From: a virus
Virus record (IMG/VR): IMGVR_UViG_3300050821_003769
Span: 1 to 32,282 of that record
DNA: 32,282 nt
Direction: 5' to 3' (one strand)
Under the pieces are notes generated by a model. That model had not been told where the DNA came from. It saw nothing but the letters and a program-made list of their open reading frames with translations, and did not search any database. Positions 20,255 through 27,647 of the stretch are shown here, piece after piece. The position numbers were made by a program, and so were the translations under genes. Each line of letters opens with the position of its first letter. Positions within the stretch are counted from its first letter, which is position 1.

Positions 20255-21115
20255 TCAACCGAATACGCAGATTTTTCCCTTTAGCTCATCTAATAGCTTA
20301 TCAAATATTTCAGGAAGTTTTTGTGATAGCTCATTGAGCATTAAATCTGCTGCAAGTTTTTGATGCTTATCAGCTTCAACACTTCTATCATATCTAGAAT
20401 CAATACTGTCAGGTAAAGCATTAAATGTAACTTTTCCTGTCATCAAATATTGTGCAAATAATTCATTTGGCACATCCAGGAAGGTATTAATCCAACCATT
20501 TCTCGCTGAGCGCATTGTAAATGTCTTATTGATAAGAAGTTTAGCTTCATTCTGCAAGAAAGAAGATGCACTTACACCTTTGTATTCGCCATTATTACTG
20601 CCACCATAAACTTTTACAGCAATAGTAGAAAATAGATTCCAAATTTTACTAGCAATAAGTTTATAAGTTTGTGCCCAATCAACATCTGGAGTGTCTAATG
20701 AACCAAATTGCATTGTGTGCAAGAATCTATGTGCTAATATCCATCCCGTCATAGGAATAGTTCTACTGGTGAAATTTGATGTATAAACTACCGATATCGC
20801 ATTAGGATCATATTTAATATGACCTGCTACTAATTGTTTAAGCTTGGTATTAGGGGACTTTAAGGAATCGTAAGTCCAGACTTCTCCTGCCACATTGTAA
20901 TCTTTTTCAGGTTGATTAACAATATAGAAATTGAATGTCTGTGGAACACGTTCCCACAATGACTTGATCTTCTGAACAGCTTTTGGGTTTTGAACTAATG
21001 TTTTAGAAACATCATCAGGATTGTTAATCTTATCGAATGATCCTTTCTGATTGAAGTCCCCAATCAAATCAAAATTTCCAATTGGTGCCTCAGTTAAAAT
21101 TTCATATGCTCTCAT
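20255..21115 (-). CDS. Conserved T4-like phage protein with ILTEAP start and AHRxxH motif
   Basis: A 286-residue protein of unknown function. It begins MRAYEILTEAPIGNFDLIGDF. Short N-termini of the xxILTEA type recur in proteins of T4-like environmental phages and may be an assembly signal (inference). A central block, IPMTGWILAHRFLHTMQFG, holds an AHRxxH motif in a helix-like setting, which I recall being conserved in related phage proteins. It looks like a metal or active site, but it is not the HExxH of zinc proteases because R replaces E. The C-terminal part is helical. It is coupled to the endolysin gene by a 1-nt TAATG overlap, suggesting a late or lysis-time role. Confidence 0.72.
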   Translation of the reverse strand: MRAYEILTEAPIGNFDLIGDFNQKGSFDKINNPDDVSKTLVQNPKAVQKIKSLWERVPQTFNFYIVNQPEKDYNVAGEVWTYDSLKSPNTKLKQLVAGHIKYDPNAISVVYTSNFTSRTIPMTGWILAHRFLHTMQFGSLDTPDVDWAQTYKLIASKIWNLFSTIAVKVYGGSNNGEYKGVSASSFLQNEAKLLINKTFTMRSARNGWINTFLDVPNELFAQYLMTGKVTFNALPDSIDSRYDRSVEADKHQKLAADLMLNELSQKLPEIFDKLLDELKGKICVFG

Positions 21116-21726
21116 TATTTTAATACCGTTAAATTTCTAGTGTAATTTGATTCGCGTTCAGCAAGCCCTAACGTTCCGCCATTGATCTTCATTGTAATGG
21201 CTCTAGTATTTCCTGCATCAGCTAACGTATTCAAACCTTTCTGAGACCAGAATACACATGCAGACTCTAATGCACCAGCATGAGCCATCAATAAGTCCGG
21301 ATTGCTAATCAGATCCTGTCCTATAACAGCGCCTATGCTTTGATACATAGATTTTCCTGTGATTTGAATTAATCCTCTACCTCTGAAATTCCATCCATCA
21401 CCACTCGATTCAGGCCCATTTCCCATACGATTGGCATAAACCCTATTCGCAATCTTTTGTGGTTGTCTAGCATATTGTGTGGCAGTAGTTGCATTAAAGT
21501 ATTTCGAGAATGTGACAAGTAATCCATGTTCAGAATAGTTTAAATTTTCTTGTAGAACATTCCAATCTACTGATTCGTGTGCCGTTTGTGCAAGAAATGC
21601 TGCCACACGATTCGTTGTATTAATTGAATATTTGCTCAGCATAGTAGCAACAATAGGATACCAAGCCGACACAGAACGATTGGATGGCAAACATAATTGC
21701 AATTGTTGTTCGGTGAGTGATATCAT
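21115..21726 (-). CDS. GH19-type endolysin (lysozyme/chitinase fold)
   Basis: A 203-residue peptidoglycan-cleaving enzyme. The family pattern is clear: AFLAQTAHESVDWNVLQENLNYS with candidate catalytic glutamates E51 and E60. YARQPQKIANRVYANRMGNG follows at 85-104, then GWNFRGRGLIQITGKSMYQ at 111-129. The length equals a bare GH19 catalytic domain, without a cell-wall binding domain. No signal peptide or membrane segment is seen, so release should need a holin, and none is evident in this window. A GH19 muralytic enzyme suggests a Gram-negative-type wall. The late element at 21751 gives a 19-nt leader with AAAGAGA before ATG 21726. Confidence 0.9.
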   Translation of the reverse strand: MISLTEQQLQLCLPSNRSVSAWYPIVATMLSKYSINTTNRVAAFLAQTAHESVDWNVLQENLNYSEHGLLVTFSKYFNATTATQYARQPQKIANRVYANRMGNGPESSGDGWNFRGRGLIQITGKSMYQSIGAVIGQDLISNPDLLMAHAGALESACVFWSQKGLNTLADAGNTRAITMKINGGTLGLAERESNYTRNLTVLK

Positions 21727-21750
21727 TGAATTTCTCTTTGTAATATTGTA

Positions 21751-21758
21751 TATTTATT
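21751..21758 (-). promoter_or_regulatory. T4-like late promoter, minus strand (AATAAATA)
   Basis: The predicted +1 near 21745 gives a 19-nt leader to the endolysin ATG at 21726. Confidence 0.6.
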
Positions 21759-21780
21759 CAGAATACGAGAGGTGTAAGAC

Positions 21781-22410
21781 ATGATTATAAGCGTCACAGG
21801 TTTGATCGGTAGTGGTAAGGATTCAATAGCATCATATTTGATCGAGAATTATTATTTTGAAAAAGAGAGTTTCGCTGGATCATTGAAAGATGCTGCGGCA
21901 GCAGTGTTTGGGTGGGATAGAGAGCTAGTAGAAGGTGCTACTAGAATTTCTAGAGAATGGCGAGAGAAAATTGATCCATGGTGGGCAGAACGTTTAGGAA
22001 TTCCTCATCTGACACCTCGCTGGGTATTGCAAAATTGGGGCACAGAAGTATTTAGGCAACATTTTCATAATGATATTTGGATTGCAAGTCTAGAAAACAA
22101 GCTGCAACATAAAGAAAAGCATGTCGTATTAACTGATTCAAGATTTCCCAATGAACTTAAGATGGTTAGAGAACAAGAAGGGAGCTTACTTGTAAGAGTA
22201 AAGAGAGGTGACGATCCAATTTGGTTTCCATTGGCACAGGATGCTAATAAAGGAAATCAAGAATCTAAAAACGAATTGCAGAATTTAGGTATTCATGCTT
22301 CTGAATACAGTTGGGTGGGAGAAGAATTCGATTTAGTATTGACTAATGATGGAACACTCGATGACTTGTTTGTTAAAATAGATAATATTATGGTAAAATA
22401 TGTCATTTAA
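21781..22410 (+). CDS. Deoxynucleoside monophosphate kinase, T4 gp1-like
   Basis: A 209-residue enzyme expected to phosphorylate dNMPs for phage DNA synthesis. The P-loop GLIGSGKDS is at residues 7-15. LKDAAAAVFGWDRELVEG, then SREWREKIDPWW, then TPRWVLQNWGTEVFRQHFHNDIWIASL match the substrate-side region of phage dNMP kinases. LTDSRFPNE follows, where D and R are usual. GAGAGG lies 8 nt before the ATG. I see no late element in front of it, which fits an early gene, but no convincing sigma70 promoter either. It stands alone on the plus strand between two minus-strand genes, and its stop overlaps that of the next gene by 4 nt. Confidence 0.9.
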   Translation: MIISVTGLIGSGKDSIASYLIENYYFEKESFAGSLKDAAAAVFGWDRELVEGATRISREWREKIDPWWAERLGIPHLTPRWVLQNWGTEVFRQHFHNDIWIASLENKLQHKEKHVVLTDSRFPNELKMVREQEGSLLVRVKRGDDPIWFPLAQDANKGNQESKNELQNLGIHASEYSWVGEEFDLVLTNDGTLDDLFVKIDNIMVKYVI

Positions 22411-22766
22411 AAATCTGGCGTAAGCTCACCTTGTTTCCAGCCCAATCCTTCGATCTTGATTGCTTCGATACAATTTCTACAAATAGTTTTTAAGTTTCTG
22501 AATGAAGTATTTTTGAGTTTTCCGTCAGTATGAAATACTGTTAGTTGCTGTTGATACTTTGCGACAAACCCACATTTATCGCAGCGAATGCTTTTCTTAT
22601 AGCCAGCCTGTTCCCAATTTGTTGGGGCAGGTTTTTTCTTTTTTCCTCGTTTTTCGCATTGGTAGCACCTGGAACGATAGTGCATTTTTCCATTTTTATC
22701 AGTATAGTTATTGGCACAAAATCGTTCGTGGCAAGATTGACAAAATGGACGATGTTTAGTGGTCAT
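22407..22766 (-). CDS. Zinc-ribbon HNH-like protein conserved in T4-like phages
   Basis: A 119-residue protein. It has two cysteine-pair regions: CQSC with CYQC in the first half, and CDKCG with CRNC in the second. LTVFHTDGKLKNTSFRNLKTICRNC between them follows the HNH plan (H-x-D-G ... N ... NLxTxCxxC) with the first H displaced. I recall close relatives in many T4-like phages of cyanobacteria and alphaproteobacteria, where it stands alone and is not obviously mobile, so a domesticated role is likely. The start is taken as the second of two in-frame ATGs (22772 and 22766), because the late element predicts transcription from 22766 exactly. Confidence 0.78.
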   Translation of the reverse strand: MTTKHRPFCQSCHERFCANNYTDKNGKMHYRSRCYQCEKRGKKKKPAPTNWEQAGYKKSIRCDKCGFVAKYQQQLTVFHTDGKLKNTSFRNLKTICRNCIEAIKIEGLGWKQGELTPDF

Positions 22767-22771
22767 ATACA

Positions 22772-22779
22772 TATTTATT
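22772..22779 (-). promoter_or_regulatory. T4-like late promoter abutting the HNH-like gene
   Basis: AATAAATA is followed by five bases (TGTAT) and then ATG, so the predicted +1 is the A of the start codon at 22766. The upstream in-frame ATG at 22772 overlaps the element itself. Confidence 0.5.
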
Positions 22780-22787
22780 TTGAACCA

Positions 22788-22804
22788 CCTCTTTTCCGAA
22801 GAGG
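22788..22804. repeat. Hairpin between divergent HNH-like and sheath genes
   Basis: CCTCTT (22788-22793), loop TTCCG, AAGAGG (22799-22804). On the minus strand its 3' arm includes GAGG, the only Shine-Dalgarno-like sequence before the HNH-like gene, which would thus be masked in longer transcripts. Confidence 0.5.
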
Positions 22805-22833
22805 CTCCAAACAGGGTCTTAACGTGGTTATTT

Positions 22834-22841
22834 GCTAAATA
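22834..22841 (+). promoter_or_regulatory. T4-like late promoter (GCTAAATA) for the sheath gene
   Basis: The predicted +1 near 22847 gives a 26-nt leader with AAGGAT before ATG 22873. Confidence 0.65.
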
Positions 22842-22872
22842 TTAATAGTTATTTCTTATTAAGGATTATCAA

Positions 22873-25800
22873 ATGGCACTTATTTCCCCAGGCGTTGAGA
22901 TTGATGTTATCAATAATTCAACGTCCCCAGGCGCTTCACCAGGAACGATTCCTTTAATCGTATTAGCTAGTGCAGCTAATAAAATTTCACCACTAACTTC
23001 TAATGTTGCTTCTGGAACTACAGCAGCTAACGCAGGTCAATTGACATTATTAACGAGTCAGCGTGATTTATTGACTCAATTTGGATCACCGACTTTCTAC
23101 AAGACAGCTAGTGGAACAGCATTGAACGCATATGAATTGAATGAATATGGTTTGATGACCGCATACAATATTCTAGGTATTACTAATACTGCATATGTAT
23201 TGCGCGCAAACATTGATTTAAGTCAATTAGTAGGAACAACTGTTCGTCCGACTGGTGCTCCACAAGATGGATCATTCTGGTTGAATTTAGGTTTGACTAC
23301 TTATGGATTGAACGTTTGGAATGCAACAACTCAAACATTCACTAATGTAACTCCAACAGTTTTGACTACGACGACTAATCTATCAAGTGGTGTTCCTATT
23401 AACACATACGGAACAATTGGATCTTATGTTGTTGTTGCTTATAACTCTAGTGTTCCACAACAATTGTATTATAAAAACGCATCTAATACATGGGTTGAAG
23501 TTGGAACTACTGCATGGCAAAATAGCTTTGCTACAGTAATCGGATCTGTGACTAATCCAACATTTACAATTGGTAATACTATAACAATTAACACAATCAC
23601 AGTTACAGCAACTGGAACAACTGTATCATCGTTTGTCGGTGCTATTAACACTGCTGCGATCCCAGGTGTTACAGCAGCAGTAGACGCAAATGGTCGTGTT
23701 AATATTTTTGCAACTTCAGCAGCAGAATCGAATGGTAGCGTTGCTGACGGTAAGGTTATTATTGCTAACGGAACTGGTACAATATTGACTAATGCAGGAA
23801 TTGCGTCAGCTACATATTACGCACCTAAGATTCAATTTAGCCTAAGCACACAAGTTCCGACTTGGTTAGCTCAAGATCCAACTCCAGAACCAACAGGAAG
23901 TCTTTGGGTTAAAACTAATGCAGTCAATGGTGGACTTAATTTCTCATTAGCAAAATTTAACGCAACTCTTAGTACATTCAATTATCAAGCGTGTAATGCA
24001 TATGCAAGCGATGTTGCAGCTAATGCAGGACTAGATCCAGTGGGTGGCGGAGCTAATATCAAGCAAGGTGCATCATACGTTGAATATAATGTAGCAAATG
24101 ATGGAACTGTTAGCTTCTTGCTATATCAAAGATTTGCAGCAGGCGCAACAACTGTGACTGGAACATCTTCAACAGCAGTATTAACTCCAGGTAATACATT
24201 TACAATTCAAGTTTCACAACCAGGAGCATCAACATTACCTACTCCAGTTACTGTAACTTTGACAGGAACCACAATTGCATCACTAGTGGGTAATTTGCTT
24301 GCACTGAATATTCCTAACTTTACAGCATCAGTAAATGGCAATGGCAACATTGTAATGACTAATACTTCAGGTGGTGTGATTGTTCTTACTCCAGGCACCG
24401 GAACTCCATTGACCACAGTGGGTATTACTACTAGCACTGCTTATGTTCGTGCATATCCGTTTAACGGCACCGCATTGATTGTAAGTAATTGGACATTGAT
24501 GCCATATGTTGCAAGTACTACTCAACCATCACAAAATCCCGCTGAGGATACATTGTGGTATTTTAATTCTCCTACTGATGTAGATGTCATGATTAATGAT
24601 GGAACAGCATGGAAGGGTTATCAAACAGTAACTTATGATGCACGTGGTTATAATCTAACACAAACAGATCCAAATGGTGTTATTTGTGAAGCATCACAAC
24701 CGTTGACTCAAACTACTGGAACTGCATTAGTTCCTGGTGATCTATGGCTCAATACTAGTGATCTTGAACATTTCCCACTATTGTATCGTTACACAACTAA
24801 TCCATTGACTAGCGTTAATAGTTGGGTATTGATTAATAATACTGATTCAACATCTAGCAACGGTATCATCTTTGCTGATGCGCGTTGGGATAGCTCAGGC
24901 ACCACAGATATTGTGTCTGGTGCATTGCCTTCAACTGTTGGACTATTGACTTCAAATTATGTTGATTTAGATGCTCCTAATCCAGCATTGTATCCACGTG
25001 GAACTTTATTGTATAACACTCGTCGTAGTGGCTATAATATTAAAGAATTTGAATCAAATTACTTCAATGCACAATCATTTAGTGGTAGCTTGCCTGCCGT
25101 CAAAAATGCTTGGGTAACTGCAATTGGTAATCGTGTCGATGGCACGCCATATTTCGGTAGAAAGGCTCAACGTGCAATGGTTGTTGCAGCAATGAATTCT
25201 GTTGTAGAGACAAACCAAGATATCAGAAGCGAACAATTCTTCTATAATCTAATCTGTGCTCCAGGTTATACAGAAGTTGCTCCACAGATGATTAACTTGA
25301 ATGCAGATATCAAGAACGTGGCATTTGTAGTTAGTGAAACTCCAATGCGTTTGAACAACAATGCTACTGAAATTGTTAATTGGTCATCTGGTGGCACAGG
25401 AACAACATTCCAAGACGAAGTTCTGCATGTTGCAGATACTTATACTGGTGTATGGTATTCATGTGGTCAGACAACTGATTTGAGTGGCAATGCAATTATC
25501 ATGCCTCCATCATACATGGCTCTTGCTGGTATTATCTACAGTGATAGTATTTCACACCAATGGTTCTCTCCAGCAGGAACTACTCGTGGTGTAGTTAATA
25601 ATGCTACAGCAATTGGTTATGTTGATGGAACGACTGGTAATTTCGTAACAAACTCTGTGAATCAAGGTTTGCGCGATACATTGTATGCCAACAACATCAA
25701 CCCAATCACATTTATTCCGAATTCAGGAATTCTGTTGTGGGGTAACTTGACACGCGACGCAAATGGTCAATCAACAGCATTGGGTTCAATCAATATTGCT

Positions 25801-26106
25801 CGTTTGATTTGTTATCTACGTTACCGTCTCAATATTTTGAGTCGTCCATTCTTGTTCCAGCCTAACGACAAGATTACTAGAGACCAAATCGCAGCAATTA
25901 CTAATCAATTGTTGAACACATTGATTACTCAACGTGCTATTAGCGATTATCTAGTTGTTTGCGACACAAGCAACAATACACCAGCAACAATCTCTGCTAG
26001 AGAATTGTTTATGGATGTTGCAATTGTTCCAATTACTGACGTTGAATTTATTTTCATCCCATTGGTAATCGATCAACCAGGAACTACAGCAATATTTCCT
26101 GTGTAA
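22873..26106 (+). CDS. gp18: Tail sheath protein, T4 gp18-like, with inserted repeat domains
   Basis: A 1077-residue contractile sheath subunit, much longer than T4 gp18 (659). The N-terminus MALISPGVEIDVINNS and the C-terminal third are sheath-typical (RGTLLYNTRRSGYNIKEF ... GRKAQRAMVVAAMNSVVETN ... FLFQPNDKITRDQIAAITNQLLNTLI ... ITDVEFIFIPLVIDQPGTT). The central region, residues about 120-660, is an elaborated outer part. It has two homologous beta modules (about 230-311 and 441-518), each with the order TITVTATGTTVSSFVGAIN ... GVTAAVDANGRVNI ... LTNAGI. This order recalls the hook IN motif of flagellin-type proteins. Four W-containing strands (GSFWLN 133, GSLWVK 342, DTLWYF 559, GDLWLN 622) alternate with them. 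It is closed by a terminator. Confidence 0.92.
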   Translation: MALISPGVEIDVINNSTSPGASPGTIPLIVLASAANKISPLTSNVASGTTAANAGQLTLLTSQRDLLTQFGSPTFYKTASGTALNAYELNEYGLMTAYNILGITNTAYVLRANIDLSQLVGTTVRPTGAPQDGSFWLNLGLTTYGLNVWNATTQTFTNVTPTVLTTTTNLSSGVPINTYGTIGSYVVVAYNSSVPQQLYYKNASNTWVEVGTTAWQNSFATVIGSVTNPTFTIGNTITINTITVTATGTTVSSFVGAINTAAIPGVTAAVDANGRVNIFATSAAESNGSVADGKVIIANGTGTILTNAGIASATYYAPKIQFSLSTQVPTWLAQDPTPEPTGSLWVKTNAVNGGLNFSLAKFNATLSTFNYQACNAYASDVAANAGLDPVGGGANIKQGASYVEYNVANDGTVSFLLYQRFAAGATTVTGTSSTAVLTPGNTFTIQVSQPGASTLPTPVTVTLTGTTIASLVGNLLALNIPNFTASVNGNGNIVMTNTSGGVIVLTPGTGTPLTTVGITTSTAYVRAYPFNGTALIVSNWTLMPYVASTTQPSQNPAEDTLWYFNSPTDVDVMINDGTAWKGYQTVTYDARGYNLTQTDPNGVICEASQPLTQTTGTALVPGDLWLNTSDLEHFPLLYRYTTNPLTSVNSWVLINNTDSTSSNGIIFADARWDSSGTTDIVSGALPSTVGLLTSNYVDLDAPNPALYPRGTLLYNTRRSGYNIKEFESNYFNAQSFSGSLPAVKNAWVTAIGNRVDGTPYFGRKAQRAMVVAAMNSVVETNQDIRSEQFFYNLICAPGYTEVAPQMINLNADIKNVAFVVSETPMRLNNNATEIVNWSSGGTGTTFQDEVLHVADTYTGVWYSCGQTTDLSGNAIIMPPSYMALAGIIYSDSISHQWFSPAGTTRGVVNNATAIGYVDGTTGNFVTNSVNQGLRDTLYANNINPITFIPNSGILLWGNLTRDANGQSTALGSINIARLICYLRYRLNILSRPFLFQPNDKITRDQIAAITNQLLNTLITQRAISDYLVVCDTSNNTPATISARELFMDVAIVPITDVEFIFIPLVIDQPGTTAIFPV

Positions 26107-26128
26107 TAAGAAGTTATGTAAAAACATT

Positions 26129-26152
26129 AAACCGCCTTCGGGCGGTTTTTTT
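26129..26152 (+). terminator. Intrinsic terminator after the sheath gene
   Basis: AAACCGCC, TTCG tetraloop, GGCGGTTT followed by T residues. Confidence 0.93.
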
Positions 26153-26160
26153 GTTAAATA
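26153..26160 (+). promoter_or_regulatory. T4-like late promoter (GTTAAATA) for the GNAT-like gene
   Basis: The predicted +1 near 26166 gives a 16-nt leader to ATG 26182 but only 4 nt to ATG 26170. A second near-match, TATAAATG, overlaps the first ATG, so the exact start is uncertain. Confidence 0.45.
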
Positions 26161-26181
26161 ATTCTATAAATGGCATTTAAT

Positions 26182-26892
26182 ATGAAAATTAATGAAATTA
26201 GTCAAATATCTCCAGAATTTTTGGATCCCAACCGTGTCAAACATTTTGTGGGAGATGTAAAAAGAGGTGTCCAGAGTCAAAAAGGTAAGAGTAATACACC
26301 TCAGAAATTTGGATCATATAAATTTGTTCCAGTTACTGGTTTGCCTGAGGGATTTTACTTAGCGTACAAAAAATCTTCTGATCCATGGTCTGATATTTCT
26401 TCTGACAAATTTATGGTGACATTAATTGATGCGACACAAGATATAAACAAGCCGGACGTAGTTTCTTATATATGGTTCAATCCAGAAAATTTATATTTCG
26501 GACCACCTAATTATTCATCTATGCACGGCCTCAAAGTTTCTTCTGTAGGAACAGCAGCAAAATACAGAGGAAAAGGATACACTCAACAAGTTTATAAAAT
26601 GCTTGTCAATCACGGGCAGATACTGTTCAGTGATACGTCTCAAACCCCTGATGGAGAAAAGCTGTGGAATAAATTATTAGCTAGCGGTCAGTTTTCTGCT
26701 TGGGGATTAGTGATTAATAAAAGTAGCACCCTAGAGTTAGAAAAAGCTTTAGGCCCTATCAATGCAACAAATTTGAGTGATGTTAGAAAAGAAGTTTTTT
26801 CTAGTTATGCTAATCAATATGTTTTAGTTCCTAATAGCGACACACAGACAATAGAATTGCTAACAACAAAACGTCCAAATTGGTGGAAATAG
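26182..26892 (+). CDS. GNAT-like acetyltransferase-fold protein
   Basis: A 236-residue protein (240 if ATG 26170 is used). The segment LKVSSVGTAAKYRGKGYTQQVYKMLV matches the acetyl-CoA binding motif A of GNAT enzymes: a beta strand, the V-x-x-x-(Y/R)-RGKGY loop, then a helix. ILFSDTSQTPDGEKLWNKLLASG next to it is a pattern I recall in phage proteins of this type. The substrate is unknown; it could modify a host protein or be a virion-associated protein, since it lies among tail genes. It has its own late promoter and no visible Shine-Dalgarno for either start. I prefer MKINEISQ as the N-terminus because it fits a normal-length late leader. Its stop lies inside a 14-bp palindrome. Confidence 0.72.
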   Translation: MKINEISQISPEFLDPNRVKHFVGDVKRGVQSQKGKSNTPQKFGSYKFVPVTGLPEGFYLAYKKSSDPWSDISSDKFMVTLIDATQDINKPDVVSYIWFNPENLYFGPPNYSSMHGLKVSSVGTAAKYRGKGYTQQVYKMLVNHGQILFSDTSQTPDGEKLWNKLLASGQFSAWGLVINKSSTLELEKALGPINATNLSDVRKEVFSSYANQYVLVPNSDTQTIELLTTKRPNWWK

Positions 26893-26901
26893 CATGCTAT
26901 T
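26888..26901. repeat. 14-bp perfect palindrome
   Basis: AATAGCATGCTATT overlaps the stop codon of the GNAT-like gene. It could be a weak hairpin or a protein-binding site; it has no T-run, so it is not a terminator. Confidence 0.6.
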
Positions 26902-26920
26902 ATGATTTCTTATAGATTTG

Positions 26921-26928
26921 GATAAATA
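26921..26928 (+). promoter_or_regulatory. T4-like late promoter (GATAAATA) for the tail tube gene
   Basis: The predicted +1 near 26934 gives a 24-nt leader with a strong AAGGAG Shine-Dalgarno (26946-26951) before ATG 26958. Confidence 0.7.
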
Positions 26929-26957
26929 TTTGAATAGAGCCCGTTAAGGAGAAATTT

Positions 26958-27572
26958 ATGGCCTCAGCATCATTAACTAATTTTACAGTGCCTTTGGCGT
27001 CTGATCAAAGCTCCACTACGCAAGGTTTGCTAATGCCAAAACTGAAGTATCGTTTCCGTGTTACTTTTCAAAACTTTGGTATTAATTCAGATACAACAGA
27101 ATTGACTAAACAAGTCATTGACTTTACACGTCCAGCGAATAACTTCAACCCTTTCGAAATCCCAGTTTATAACTCAAGAGTATATTTGGTTGGTAAGCCA
27201 GAATGGGAAATGGTTACAGTTAATTTGCGTGACGATGTTCAAGGAAATGTTTCGTTGCTAGTTGGCCAGCAAGTTCAACGTCAATTTGACTTCTTAGAAC
27301 AATCTTCAGCAGCTTCAGGTGTTGATTATAAGTTTGTTACTTTGCTAGAAATGCTAGACGGTGGTAACGGATCATTTAAGCCAACAGTTCTTGAATCATG
27401 GGAACTAGATGGTTGCTTGATCGCATCATTGAATTATGGTGATTTGAACTACGAAACAGCAGCTCCTGCAACAATCCAGTTACAACTTCGTTTCGATAAC
27501 GCACTTCAAGGTGCTGGCGAAGGTATCGGTGTCAATGTTGGTCGCACAACTGGTTCAGTTATCACTGGCTAA
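26958..27572 (+). CDS. gp19: Tail tube protein, T4 gp19-like
   Basis: A 204-residue protein that stacks to form the inner tail tube. Family features are the LMPKLKYRFRVTFQNFG strand pair, then TKQVIDFTRPANNFNPFEIPVYNSRVYLVGKPEWEMVTVNLRDD, and LESWELDGCLIASLNYGDLNYETAAPATIQLQLRFDNAL near the end. All of these have counterparts in T4 gp19 (163 residues). The extra length is mostly at the two ends. It follows the sheath gene apart from the GNAT-like insertion, the usual sheath-tube order. The leader is strong and a terminator directly follows, consistent with very high late expression. Confidence 0.9.
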   Translation: MASASLTNFTVPLASDQSSTTQGLLMPKLKYRFRVTFQNFGINSDTTELTKQVIDFTRPANNFNPFEIPVYNSRVYLVGKPEWEMVTVNLRDDVQGNVSLLVGQQVQRQFDFLEQSSAASGVDYKFVTLLEMLDGGNGSFKPTVLESWELDGCLIASLNYGDLNYETAAPATIQLQLRFDNALQGAGEGIGVNVGRTTGSVITG

Positions 27573-27590
27573 TTTGTTTTTGCTACACAC

Positions 27591-27615
27591 AAAGCGCTCT
27601 TCGGAGCGCTTTTTT
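27591..27615 (+). terminator. Intrinsic terminator after the tail tube gene
   Basis: AAAGCGCTC, TTCG tetraloop, GAGCGCTTT followed by T residues. The core of the hairpin is identical to that after the capsid gene. Confidence 0.93.
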
Positions 27616-27620
27616 ACGGC

Positions 27621-27628
27621 TATAAATA
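27621..27628 (+). promoter_or_regulatory. T4 late promoter (perfect TATAAATA)
   Basis: The predicted +1 near 27634 gives a 14-nt leader with AGGATAT before ATG 27648. Placed directly after a terminator, it restarts transcription for the next unit. Confidence 0.75.
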
Positions 27629-27647
27629 CTAGATAGGATATCTCATA

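Noticed and set aside
21727-21780. Sigma70 promoter for the dNMP kinase
   Set aside because: TTGTAA and TATTCA-like boxes exist but match poorly and the spacing is uncertain; not reported as a feature.
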